From Nostoc sp. 'Peltigera membranacea cyanobiont' N6 (GTDB taxonomy: Bacteria; Cyanobacteriota; Cyanobacteriia; Cyanobacteriales; Nostocaceae): DNA of 64,000 nt. This document shows, one piece after another, positions 9,138 to 16,865 of the stretch (its first letter is position 1; the number at the start of each line of letters is the position of its first letter). Both the position numbers and the translations under genes were made by a program. The notes beneath the pieces are model-generated. The model was not told where the DNA came from, did no database searches, and saw only the letters and a list, made by a program, of their open reading frames with translations. Location of the stretch: NCBI RefSeq assembly GCF_002949735.1, contig NZ_CP026681.1, positions 1,674,001 through 1,738,000 on the forward strand, written 5' to 3'.

Positions 9138-9242
9138 TAGACATCTTGCAAAAGTAACAAATGCCAAGATGTCGGGGAAAGGTCAAAGGGAAAGGGGAAA
9201 TTCCATCCCTTTCCCCTTTCCCTTACTTATGCAAGAAGTCTA
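9138..9242. mobile_element. MITE, about 105 bp, TA-flanked
   Basis: The left end TAGACATCTTGCAAAAGTAA (9138-9157) and right end TTACTTATGCAAGAAGTCTA (9223-9242) are inverted complements at 18 of 20 positions. The interior is a second inverted repeat, GGGAAAGGGGAAA against TTTCCCCTTTCCC. The ends start and finish with TA, the target duplication of IS630/Tc1-mariner elements. There is no coding capacity, so it must be mobilised in trans. Confidence 0.7.
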
Positions 9243-9370
9243 CTAAACAAAAGCTTGAAAAGCGTCACAGCAGCAATGCGTTTATTGCATCGCTCCTAAC
9301 GGTTTTCTCGATCGCTGGAAGTGCAACAGTCTAAACATCTCCAAGTATTATGCGCGGGATCTTAGGCGGA

Positions 9371-9408
9371 AATTTTCTGCCCAATTTTCTGCCCAATTTT
9401 CTGCCCAA
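9371..9408. repeat. Three tandem 12-bp units (AATTTTCTGCCC)
   Basis: Three exact head-to-tail copies of a 12-mer sit upstream of the GC-rich PrsW pair. A short reading frame across them would encode NFLP repeats but has no other support as a gene. Confidence 0.8.
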
Positions 9409-9512
9409 TATATATTTCGGCGGCTACCAACAACCATCTTTTGAGATATGGCAAGACACAAATCACCCTCATCAGCTTCACGCCTGTTTAGCACCGCAAA
9501 AAGGAAAATTGT

Positions 9513-10106
9513 ATGTCCTCCCTAAGACACGAACCCCCTGTACCGGTTGAATATCGACTGCTTGGACTCGATCGCCGACTCATTTGGCCGACGGTAAGCG
9601 TTTATCTTGTGGTGTTTTTATGGTCGGGAGTCATGCCAGCCATCAACGAGGCTGTTCATAACAAGGAGGTTTTAGCAGGGACAGCTTATAATGTCGGTCC
9701 CGTAAGTTTTACGCCAACCCAAGGCTGGGTGATAACTAAGGCCCCATTCCCTGCCGGGAGTTCATCAAACGCAGTGGTCTTCAAAGATGGTGTCACGTTT
9801 AGCGTCAAAAGCGGTGTCTGGAGGGGAACTGCCGAGGAACTCCTCAACCAGATCCTGAAAGACCAGAATGAATTTGTTGTCGAGGGTAAAACAGTTCCCG
9901 TTACAACACTGCAAAAGGTTGTCGGAGTAGCTAAGAGAATTAATGGTCCCGACTATACTGGTCTACTGCTCGCATACGTCGATCGCAAGGGTCAGGCAGT
10001 CGAAGTGATTGTGAAGGGCCCGGCCGCTACCTCCACACAACTGGAGCAACCGATCGCTGACATGATTAAGAGCATCACATTTAAACCAAAGGAGGGCGAT
10101 TCGTGA
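9513..10106 (+). CDS. Single-span membrane protein of unknown function, coupled to prsW
   Basis: 197 residues. One transmembrane segment lies near residues 24-42 (LIWPTVSVYLVVFLWSGVMP) after a short cytosolic N terminus, followed by a soluble domain of about 150 residues presumably outside the membrane. That domain has an alternating hydrophobic pattern (VGPVSFTPTQGW, GVTFSVKSGVW, DYTGLLLAYV). I do not recognise a named family. The ATG has an AAAGG site. The stop TGA overlaps the GTG start of the PrsW-type protease by four bases (GTGA, 10103-10106), so the two are translationally coupled, and this protein is a reasonable candidate substrate or partner of the protease (inference). Base composition is clearly GC-richer than neighbours, suggesting transfer, perhaps from an actinobacterium. 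Confidence 0.8.
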   Translation: MSSLRHEPPVPVEYRLLGLDRRLIWPTVSVYLVVFLWSGVMPAINEAVHNKEVLAGTAYNVGPVSFTPTQGWVITKAPFPAGSSSNAVVFKDGVTFSVKSGVWRGTAEELLNQILKDQNEFVVEGKTVPVTTLQKVVGVAKRINGPDYTGLLLAYVDRKGQAVEVIVKGPAATSTQLEQPIADMIKSITFKPKEGDS

Positions 10107-11269
10107 CCAGCACAGCAAAGAGTGAGGACACAATCCGCAAGGCTGCCATCGATCGTTCGGGCTGGAGCTATCCCGTCCGATTTTTTCAGCCGCACAACCC
10201 GGCGTGCTACCTGTATTGGTTGCTCGTGCTGAAAGGCATTTACGTCTTCAGCGGACTTTTGTTCCACAGCGCCATCTATCCCAGCGCTCTGTTTATTGCC
10301 CTCTCCTCTCAGGCACTGTATTGCCTGCCTTGGATCTGGTTTCTCACGCACAAAGATCGGTATGAACGTGAGCCAGCCAAGCTCGCGCTGCTCGGCTTCC
10401 TCTGGGGCGGACTAGTAGCGCCGTGGGTCATGGCGCTCCCTGGCAATGGTGCAATCCTATCGCTATTTGCGAAGCTGACCAGTTTCGACTTTTATAGCCA
10501 TTGGAGTCCGGCCCTCACGGCACCCATCGTGGAGGAAAGCTCCAAATTCGTCGGTCTCGTCATGCTCGCTTTACTAGCACGCAACCATGTCCGCAACGCC
10601 TACGACGGGTTTCTGCTTGGTGCGTTTGTGGGTCTCGGCTTTCAGGTCTTTGAAAACGTTTCTTACATTGTGGGTGCCCCCGACGCAAGCTTTGGGTCGC
10701 AGCAGGTTGCTAATGCGTTGCTGGTGTTAGTATCGCGCACAGCGGTCGGTTTCTGGAGTCACTCGCTCTTCACGGCGGTTGCGGGTACGGGGTTTGGCTA
10801 CTTCCTCGAAGCGAAAAATCGCTCGTTCGGCCATCGGCTCGCGGTTTTGGTAGGTTTCTTTCTGTTGGCTTCTCTGGCTCATGGCTGTTGGGATGCCATT
10901 GGCGGGTTTATCGGTTTCGGGCCCATCGGCATCGCCATTGGAACGGTTGCGATTTTGCTTGCGTGGCGGTTCTCCGAGCAGCGTCAGCGCAAGTTTGTCC
11001 GCGTCCTGCTGGCTGACGACGTTGCAAACGGAATCGTGACAGAAGCCGAACTGGCTGCGATTTCTAACCGACCGAGAAATCGGCGAGCTTACCTCAGAGA
11101 AATCAAGTCCTCATTCGGGCCTGACGCGGCAAAACGCGCTGGGTTCATACTCGATGCGGCGATCGATCTGGCAGCAGCAATTGCATCTACGGACAATCTC
11201 GATAGTCCGGCAGCCAAAGCCGCGCGTGCGGAGATTGCGAGGGTGCGCGGTGCAGCACAGTTAGGTTGA
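10103..11269 (+). CDS. PrsW-family intramembrane metalloprotease
   Basis: 388 residues with a GTG start preceded by GGAGGG (10091-10096). The multi-span core (about residues 35-295) contains the PrsW motifs: EESSK after the segment SPALTAPIV, FENV in GLGFQVFENVSYI, HSLFTAVAG, and AHGCWD. The Glu and His residues of these motifs are the presumed metal ligands and catalytic groups. In Bacillus, PrsW performs site-1 cleavage of an anti-sigma factor; no sigma/anti-sigma pair is adjacent here. A soluble Ala/Arg-rich C-terminal extension of about 85 residues follows the last membrane span. Codon usage is GC-rich (43 of 60 bases G or C in 10381-10440), unlike the rest of the window, so horizontal acquisition together with the upstream gene is likely. 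Confidence 0.9.
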   Translation: MTSTAKSEDTIRKAAIDRSGWSYPVRFFQPHNPACYLYWLLVLKGIYVFSGLLFHSAIYPSALFIALSSQALYCLPWIWFLTHKDRYEREPAKLALLGFLWGGLVAPWVMALPGNGAILSLFAKLTSFDFYSHWSPALTAPIVEESSKFVGLVMLALLARNHVRNAYDGFLLGAFVGLGFQVFENVSYIVGAPDASFGSQQVANALLVLVSRTAVGFWSHSLFTAVAGTGFGYFLEAKNRSFGHRLAVLVGFFLLASLAHGCWDAIGGFIGFGPIGIAIGTVAILLAWRFSEQRQRKFVRVLLADDVANGIVTEAELAAISNRPRNRRAYLREIKSSFGPDAAKRAGFILDAAIDLAAAIASTDNLDSPAAKAARAEIARVRGAAQLG

Positions 11270-11635
11270 TTAGAGTAGATTCCAGCCGAAATGCCGAGGC
11301 GATCGCCTATACTCTTTTCCTCGCCCCTGCCGGACAGTTGACTGTATTCTTCTATTGAAGGCAAAAGAGGGTTCTCCCGGCCGCTTACAAATAGGCGTAG
11401 ATATAGCGGTGCGATGTAGAAGTTGAGTGTTATATGTAGCGACCTGCAATGCTAATCGCTCAGACCTGCAATCAAGAGATGGGAACATCCATTCCTTAAA
11501 GCACAATATATGAAACGCTGATTATTTCGTGAATAAGCATCGTCCAAGGGACTTTTCATACATTGTGCCTTAACCAAGGAATGCGAGTTTCAGGTTTCTC
11601 GGCTAGCTTTTAATACATCCTCTCAATACTCTCTG
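11270..11635. other. Intergenic region without recognisable gene
   Basis: About 370 bases after the GC-rich block. I see no supported coding frame, terminator or repeat. Composition falls back to that of the host genome near 11350, which marks the right edge of the GC-rich segment. Confidence 0.5.
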
Positions 11636-12382
11636 AATTGGATTGTTTGTCCAGATAGCAACTACTTCTGACAATCTCCTGGACCCCCTGTGTAAACAAT
11701 CGATTGGTAGCGTCCTTGGTCTGTTCGGATCGTTACACAGTAGTTAGTTCTGCCTTCTAGCCAGTAGCCGTAGCCCGAATCATCACTCTTGACCCATCGA
11801 TAGCCCCGTTCTTTTACTGTATTTTCTGCCTGTCCTGCCCTTGCCCCCACTAGATCGCGCAACCGAGAGACGGTAGTACCGGCTTCAGGTTGACGCCTAG
11901 CAGCAGCCCCACGATTTCTGTTACCTGAGTTTTGTCCATTGGCAGATGTATCCCAATAGACAAAAATCGACTCATTGGCGAGGCGATAAATCTGTCCTCG
12001 ATCGCCAAGTCCAGATTGTCGATAGGCAGCATCACCATTTCGATCGCGATAATTGCCGGGTCGATTACCCGAAGGGAGCAGGTCATAGCTATTACCATTT
12101 TCCAGTTGAATGCTAACCGCACCCTGCCGTTGGGAAAAGGTACAGGGGCCAGAAGATGTGGCGCGGTCTTCTCCTTTTGGGAATACATCGCAACGCGCAT
12201 TCACGGTATCGGCTTTGACAGATATGGGAAAACTTACCGAAGCGATCGCCAGTGCTAGCGCTAAAAAAGAATTTGAAGATTTAATCGCCATAAAACTCCT
12301 GAGTTATGACAACGAAGATGATATTTTATATCATCCCCTAAATGTGTATTTGCTAGTTACCATTTGCAAACCCTTCTTAATC
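11636..12382. repeat. Segmental duplication, copy A
   Basis: About 745 bp near-identical to 15609-16363, in the same orientation. The similarity starts about 25 bases beyond the stop codon (AATTGGATTGTTTGTCCAGA in both) and continues through the gene and about 90 bases of its 5' region (TTTATATCATCCCCTAAAT in both). Outside these limits the flanks differ. Confidence 0.9.
11662..12291 (-). CDS. Secreted cyanobacterial protein of unknown function, paralogue A
   Basis: 209 residues with a signal peptide (AIKSSNSFLALALAIASVSF, cleavage after VKADT region). The N-terminal domain has two Cys and a repeated hydrophobic pattern (CDVFPKGEDRATSSGPC, GAVSIQLENGNSYDLLP, AYRQSGLGDRGQIYRL, ESIFVYWD). After a low-complexity Asn/Gly/Arg linker (about residues 115-135), a second domain has LVGARAGQAENTV, RGYRWVKSDDSGYGYW and NYCVTIRTDQGRYQSIVY. 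I know this two-part arrangement from uncharacterised cyanobacterial exported proteins only. It is nearly identical to the gene at 15636-16262; the differences are scattered substitutions and one residue in the linker. It faces away from the MscS gene, with about 380 bases between them. Confidence 0.8.
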   Translation of the reverse strand: MAIKSSNSFLALALAIASVSFPISVKADTVNARCDVFPKGEDRATSSGPCTFSQRQGAVSIQLENGNSYDLLPSGNRPGNYRDRNGDAAYRQSGLGDRGQIYRLANESIFVYWDTSANGQNSGNRNRGAAARRQPEAGTTVSRLRDLVGARAGQAENTVKERGYRWVKSDDSGYGYWLEGRTNYCVTIRTDQGRYQSIVYTGGPGDCQK

Positions 12383-12540
12383 AGTGGATCGAAAAGTTTT
12401 CCAGAAGCCTTATCAGTCCTTGATTTTACATTAAAAACACATTCGCCGAAATCAGCTTCTAATCTACTTTTCAAGCACCTCTGTTCTGGATTTAGAGCGA
12501 TTGCTTGTGGTCGCGATCGAAAGCCCCAATAACGTCGCCT

Positions 12541-12570
12541 GAGAGGATGTTTGAAAAGTCTTCTTGTCGG
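12541..12570. repeat. Solo transposon-end-like sequence
   Basis: GAGAGGATGTTTGAAAAGTC continues with TTCTTGTCGG and matches the left end of the MITE at 25379 (AGAGGATGTTTTAAAAGT, then CCTCTTCTCGG). No partner end is seen nearby, so this is a remnant or an end used from afar. Confidence 0.55.
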
Positions 12571-12672
12571 AATCAAAAATTTTCGAGCTACTGAAATTAA
12601 TTGATGATAGGGAATTAAAGTAGGACGATGACCGACACTAATACTTAGTTACTCAATCGCTTTTTGATAGAT

Positions 12673-14436
12673 ATGTTCTCGTTTAATCGCTTCCTCCATT
12701 CAATAATTCGGTTTGTGCTAGTCAGTGTGATGACGATCGCAATGGTGCTTGGTTGGAGTGCGATCGCTCACAGTCAACTGCCTTCCTTACCTACCGCAGC
12801 CTCCAACGATCCGCGCCAGGCGCCTAGTGGTGTTACCCGCCTCGGTATGTATGAAATTGCCTCTGTGCATTCACCCTTAGACAGAAACTTATTGTTTGAG
12901 ATTGTCTCTCCCACTGTTTTTAATCGTAGCCAACCGCCAGACGGATCTCTTCCAGTAGAGATCCGTGCCGAAGAAATTACGCAACGGCTGATCCGAGCGC
13001 TCGACCGAACTAACAAAGCTAAACAAACTCCTGTGGTTTCTATTGCCATTTTGAATAAGGATTTAATCCTCCAGCTGAGTGACGATCGAACGACCCGTCC
13101 TTTAAGGCTGGTAACAGTAACAGAGCCAGATGGTGACTACCACGGGAAAACTCTGGAAGAATTGGCGCAGGAGTGGCAAAAAATATTACAAGCAGAAGTA
13201 GAACGCATTAATAGACTCTTCTCGCATGAGATATTGTGGCAACGAATTGTACAGGCAATGCAAATCAGCATCGGCTTAGTGTTGGGGAGCGTTGCGTTGT
13301 GGTTACTGCGGCGAACTTTAATTCGCAAACAGACGGCATTGGAAGTTCGCCATCAAGAGCAGATAGCTGCGGTAAAACAGGGTGTGGTCAAGCGAGCTGA
13401 GGGAGAAACATCCACAACTATTCACACAATAGAAACCAGCGAAAAGAAAACAGATGCAGACACGATCGCCCATCAGCGATCGCAGTTTCTAGAAACGATC
13501 CGACGACAGTTCAGCCTCAAGCGCCAACTGGGGATCTATTCTCTGCTCACATGGCTACTATTTTGGGCATTTATTCTGATGTGGTACATCGGGATTGTGG
13601 TCATTATGTATAACGTCCCCTACCTCATGAGATGGTCAAAGGACGCTTTAGCCAGGCCCCTGGCGCTACTGATTATTTGGTTTTTCATCAGTCTTGTTAT
13701 TCGGCTCGGCAAAACCTTAATTGACCGCCTCACTGATGTCTGGACAACGCATTCCTCTCTTCCTTTGAGTGAAACTCAACGGATTGCGTTGCGAGCTGCA
13801 ACAGTTTCCGGGGCACTCAAAGGATTAATCACCTTTATTTTCATTACCTTCGGTATCTTGCATTCTCTAAAAATATTTAATATGCCCACCAGTTCAATTT
13901 TGGCAGGGGGCGCTGTCATCGGTATTGCAATTTCTCTTGGTTCCCAAAGTCTAATTAAAGATTTGGTCAATGGCTGCTTGATTTTGATGGAGGATCAATT
14001 TGCTGTGGGAGATGTAATTGAGATCGGGGACAAAAGCGGACTGGTGGAAAATCTCAATCTACGGGTGACTCAACTACGTAATAACGAAGGTAAACTAATT
14101 ACCATTCCCAATAGCAATATCACGAGTGTCAGCAATCTAACTCGCCTCTGGTCGCGGGTAGACTTTTCTATTGTAGTGGCGTATGAAAACGATCCCAAGC
14201 AGGTTTTAGAGATTCTCAAGCAAGTATCCAAACAATTGTATAGCGAAGTAGAATGGCGCGATCGCCTGCCAGAATCGCCCCAAGTGTTGGGGATTGATGA
14301 CCTATCTCATACAGGTATGTCAGTGCGCGTCTGGATTAAAACCGCACCTATGGAACAATGGAGCGTTGGGCGAGAGTTCCGTCTACGGGTACGGCAAGCT
14401 TTTGAAGCTAACAATATTCAAATTGACGTAAATTGA
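12673..14436 (+). CDS. MscS-family mechanosensitive ion channel
   Basis: 587 residues from the ATG at 12673 (a TTG three codons upstream is also in frame). A signal peptide or first membrane span ends near AIAHSQ. It is followed by a periplasmic-type domain of about 150 residues, a membrane span (GLVLGSVALWLL), a charged linker, and further spans (LLTWLLFWAFILMWYIG and others). The MscS pore and beta domain follow: SSILAGGAVIGIAISLGSQS, then VNGCLILMEDQFAVGDVIEI and TIPNSNITSVSNLTR. The protein should open under membrane tension during hypo-osmotic shock. It is much longer than E. coli MscS (286 residues), like many cyanobacterial members. It is flanked on both sides by the duplicated secreted-protein genes. 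Confidence 0.92.
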   Translation: MFSFNRFLHSIIRFVLVSVMTIAMVLGWSAIAHSQLPSLPTAASNDPRQAPSGVTRLGMYEIASVHSPLDRNLLFEIVSPTVFNRSQPPDGSLPVEIRAEEITQRLIRALDRTNKAKQTPVVSIAILNKDLILQLSDDRTTRPLRLVTVTEPDGDYHGKTLEELAQEWQKILQAEVERINRLFSHEILWQRIVQAMQISIGLVLGSVALWLLRRTLIRKQTALEVRHQEQIAAVKQGVVKRAEGETSTTIHTIETSEKKTDADTIAHQRSQFLETIRRQFSLKRQLGIYSLLTWLLFWAFILMWYIGIVVIMYNVPYLMRWSKDALARPLALLIIWFFISLVIRLGKTLIDRLTDVWTTHSSLPLSETQRIALRAATVSGALKGLITFIFITFGILHSLKIFNMPTSSILAGGAVIGIAISLGSQSLIKDLVNGCLILMEDQFAVGDVIEIGDKSGLVENLNLRVTQLRNNEGKLITIPNSNITSVSNLTRLWSRVDFSIVVAYENDPKQVLEILKQVSKQLYSEVEWRDRLPESPQVLGIDDLSHTGMSVRVWIKTAPMEQWSVGREFRLRVRQAFEANNIQIDVN

Positions 14437-14618
14437 GCATTGTCAGATGGAAACGAATAACTTATCAGAACCGCTAAAATCTGTTGCGATCGCTCTGGAT
14501 TATTGGCTTCAATTAGCTTATTTTGAATTCAAAAATTGGATCTCAAAATACTGACTTTACCATTCAACCTCTTGGTGATAGAGTGATCCAATCAACAGTT
14601 ATCGGTTAAGAATTGTAA

Positions 14619-14660
14619 GTCAATTGAGAGTCAGTTAACTGTTGACTGTTGACTGTTCAC
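14619..14660. repeat. Short tandem repeat (TTGACTG heptamers)
   Basis: GTTAACTGTTGACTGTTGAC continues with TGTTCACTG. It is a 7-bp STRR cluster upstream of the secreted-protein gene at 14703. Confidence 0.7.
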
Positions 14661-14702
14661 TGATTTAATTAATATCTATTCAAAACAACAATCAACATAA
14701 CA

Positions 14703-15404
14703 ATGAAAACATTGCAAGCTTTAACGCCGATCGCGCTGGGTTTACTGACACTTACAGTCGCAAGTTCTGTGAATGCTCAAGCGATAATCGATACTGTAGA
14801 TAATGGTAATTTAAGTGTCACGGGGATGACACGAGGAAGCGGTTGCACTGCCCTTTTTAGTCCTCGAGGGGAGCTACTTCAAAATGGTCGTTCCTGTAGT
14901 TCAAGAGAAATTGGTAAAGCTCAAGCTGCGATCGATACCTATCTCCGGGAGCAAGGCGCACCTGAGCGCAACAGTAGCAACTCAATGCGGCAAAGACTGA
15001 CCTTAATCTGCTACGGTGAAGGTCGCAAGCCAGGTATTGAAAGCCGCAATAGCTATGAATGGAACTCAAGTCGTCATCGCTATGAACTGCAAAATCGTAT
15101 AGAGTCTTCGACAGACGAGTTCGATTCCGAGGTTCAAGTCGAGATTCGTAATATGCAGGGAAAAATTCATCTGGCCGGAAAGCTCATCCCACCAATTAAT
15201 TCAGGCGGTACTGATGGATGGTGGAACCTCAAGGATCTCCGTGTCACACCTGAGCAAATCACGGGAAAATACCAAGTAAATGGGCTAAATCATCCGCGTG
15301 TTGAGATCGATCGACGCAGTGGACGGATTGCCATTAATGGGATTGAGAATTTCCGTGGTACTTGCGATTCCGGCGACTGGAGCAATAGCAGAACTCGTTT
15401 CTAA
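14703..15404 (+). CDS. Secreted protein of unknown function
   Basis: 233 residues with a clear signal peptide (TLQALTPIALGLLTLTVASS, cleavage near VNAQA). The mature part has four Cys (in SGCTAL, GRSCSS, LICYGE and RGTCDSG) that could form disulfides. It also has DGWWNLKDLRVTPEQITG, which resembles the C-terminal pattern of many uncharacterised cyanobacterial exported proteins, and ends with GRIAINGIENFRGTC. I cannot assign a family function. An 8-bp perfect hairpin 30 bases after the stop is a plausible terminator. It lies between the MscS gene and copy B of the duplicated gene. Confidence 0.8.
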   Translation: MKTLQALTPIALGLLTLTVASSVNAQAIIDTVDNGNLSVTGMTRGSGCTALFSPRGELLQNGRSCSSREIGKAQAAIDTYLREQGAPERNSSNSMRQRLTLICYGEGRKPGIESRNSYEWNSSRHRYELQNRIESSTDEFDSEVQVEIRNMQGKIHLAGKLIPPINSGGTDGWWNLKDLRVTPEQITGKYQVNGLNHPRVEIDRRSGRIAINGIENFRGTCDSGDWSNSRTRF

Positions 15405-15436
15405 TCTGGTTACTTTTTGTCTAAATCCCAACAAGT

Positions 15437-15458
15437 AAGGCCAGTTCATCCTGGCCTT
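15437..15458 (+). terminator. Hairpin after the secreted-protein gene
   Basis: AAGGCCAG (15437-15444) and CTGGCCTT (15451-15458) form a perfect 8-bp stem with a 6-base loop, followed by a short TTTG. The T tract is weak, so termination is likely but not certain. Confidence 0.55.
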
Positions 15459-15608
15459 TGCCAATGGCGGTAGAGATGCGGTAACTGTATTTGGGAATGC
15501 GGCGAATAACGCATCATCTAGAATCGATCGCTGTTGTGACTGCTAAAAGCAAATTTTGAAGCTTCATGTTAAAAATGTCTCGTGATTATTGAGGAAAATA
15601 ACGAATCC

Positions 15609-16363
15609 GAATTGGATTGTTTGTCCAGATAGCAACTATTTCTTACAATCCTCTGGACTCCCTGTGTAAACAATTGATTGGTAGCGTCCTTGGTCTGTTC
15701 GGATCGTTACACAGTAGTTAGTTCTGCCTTCTAGCCAGTAGCCGTAGCCCGAATCATCACTCTTGACCCATCGATAGCCCCGTTGTTTCACTGTGTTTTC
15801 TGCCTGTCCTGCCCTTGCCCCCACTAGATCGCGCAACCGAGAGACGGTAGTACCGGCTTCAGGCTGACGCCTAGCAGCACTACGATTTCTGTTACCTGAG
15901 TTTTGTCGATTAGCAGATGTATCCCAATAGACAAAAATCGACTCATTGGCGAGACGATAAATCTGTCCTCGATCGCCAAGTCCAGCTTGTCGATAAGCAG
16001 CATCACCATTTTGATCGCGATAATTGCCGGGTCGATTACCCGAAGGGAGCAAGTCATAGCTATTACCATTTTCCAGTTGAATGCTAACCGCACCCTGCCG
16101 TTGGGAAAAGGTACACCGACCAGAAGATGTGGCGCGGTCTTCTCCTTTTGGGAACACATCACAACGGGCATTCACGGTATCGGCTTTGACGGATACGGGA
16201 AAACTCAAAGAAGCGATCGCCAGTGCTACCGCTAAAAACGAATTTGAAGATTTCATCACCATAAAGCTCCTGAATTAATGACAACGAAGATAGCATTTTA
16301 TATCATCCCCTAAATATGCGTTTGCTAGTTGACATTTGCAAACCATTCTTAAACAGACAATGG
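15609..16363. repeat. Segmental duplication, copy B
   Basis: The second copy of the segment at 11636-12382, in the same orientation and separated by about 3.2 kb that holds the MscS gene and the secreted 233-residue protein gene. High nucleotide identity extends into non-coding flanks, so the event is recent or the copies are being homogenised. Confidence 0.9.
15636..16262 (-). CDS. Secreted cyanobacterial protein of unknown function, paralogue B
   Basis: 208 residues with the same signal peptide, two-domain layout and cysteine positions as the gene at 11662-12291. Differences are mostly conservative (for example RCTFSQ for PCTFSQ, QNGDAAYRQAG for RNGDAAYRQSG, VKQRGYRW for VKERGYRW), plus loss of one Ala/Gly in the linker. 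Both copies keep an open frame, a start ATG and the same upstream sequence, so both are probably expressed. Function unknown. Confidence 0.8.
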   Translation of the reverse strand: MVMKSSNSFLAVALAIASLSFPVSVKADTVNARCDVFPKGEDRATSSGRCTFSQRQGAVSIQLENGNSYDLLPSGNRPGNYRDQNGDAAYRQAGLGDRGQIYRLANESIFVYWDTSANRQNSGNRNRSAARRQPEAGTTVSRLRDLVGARAGQAENTVKQRGYRWVKSDDSGYGYWLEGRTNYCVTIRTDQGRYQSIVYTGSPEDCKK

Positions 16364-16599
16364 GGAAATTAATTTCCAATGCCCAACACTTCGACTCTTT
16401 TCGACTTCGCTCAAGGCAAGTCGCTCAGTACAAGTGCGTCATCCCCCATGCCCAATCCCCTTATTTTACGTTTTTATGTCTTTTCTTATAATTTTGTTAA
16501 GTAAATTAAATCCAACAGGCCATAGACAGATATGATCGATTGCGGGCTTTGTAATTAAGTTATTGAATTTTTTAAGACAATTGAAAGGAGAAAAGGAAA

Positions 16600-16743
16600 A
16601 TGTTTGACGCTGTATCTGACTTGTTTAACGCTTTTACCAGTATCAATTGGGAAGTTATCTTCCAATTACTATCTGTGGCGCTAATCGTAATTGCTGGCCC
16701 AGCAGTAATCTTTGTGCTGGCATTTCGCAACGGCAATTTATAA
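16600..16743 (+). CDS. psb30: Photosystem II reaction-centre protein Psb30 (Ycf12)
   Basis: A 47-residue single-span thylakoid protein. The start is preceded by GAAAGGAGAAAAGG. The hydrophobic helix runs through NWEVIFQLLSVALIVIAGPA and VIFVLAF, and the C terminus is RNGNL. The AGPAVIF then R-GNL ending is the hallmark of Psb30/Ycf12, a low-molecular-mass subunit at the edge of the PSII core that supports complex stability. It stands alone between the duplicated gene and recJ. Confidence 0.88.
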   Translation: MFDAVSDLFNAFTSINWEVIFQLLSVALIVIAGPAVIFVLAFRNGNL

Positions 16744-16865
16744 GAATACTGAGTGCTGATTGAGAGTGAAGAGTTAGGAGTGAGAAATTAAATTTTATTC
16801 TTAACTCATACTTGTAACTAATAAATCAGCACTCACAGTGTCATAATCACAAAGGACAAGTTATA

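Noticed and set aside
9350..9550. Short frame with NFLP repeats upstream of the PrsW pair
   Set aside because: It only translates a 12-bp tandem repeat, has no ribosome site or homologue pattern and overlaps the start of the next gene.
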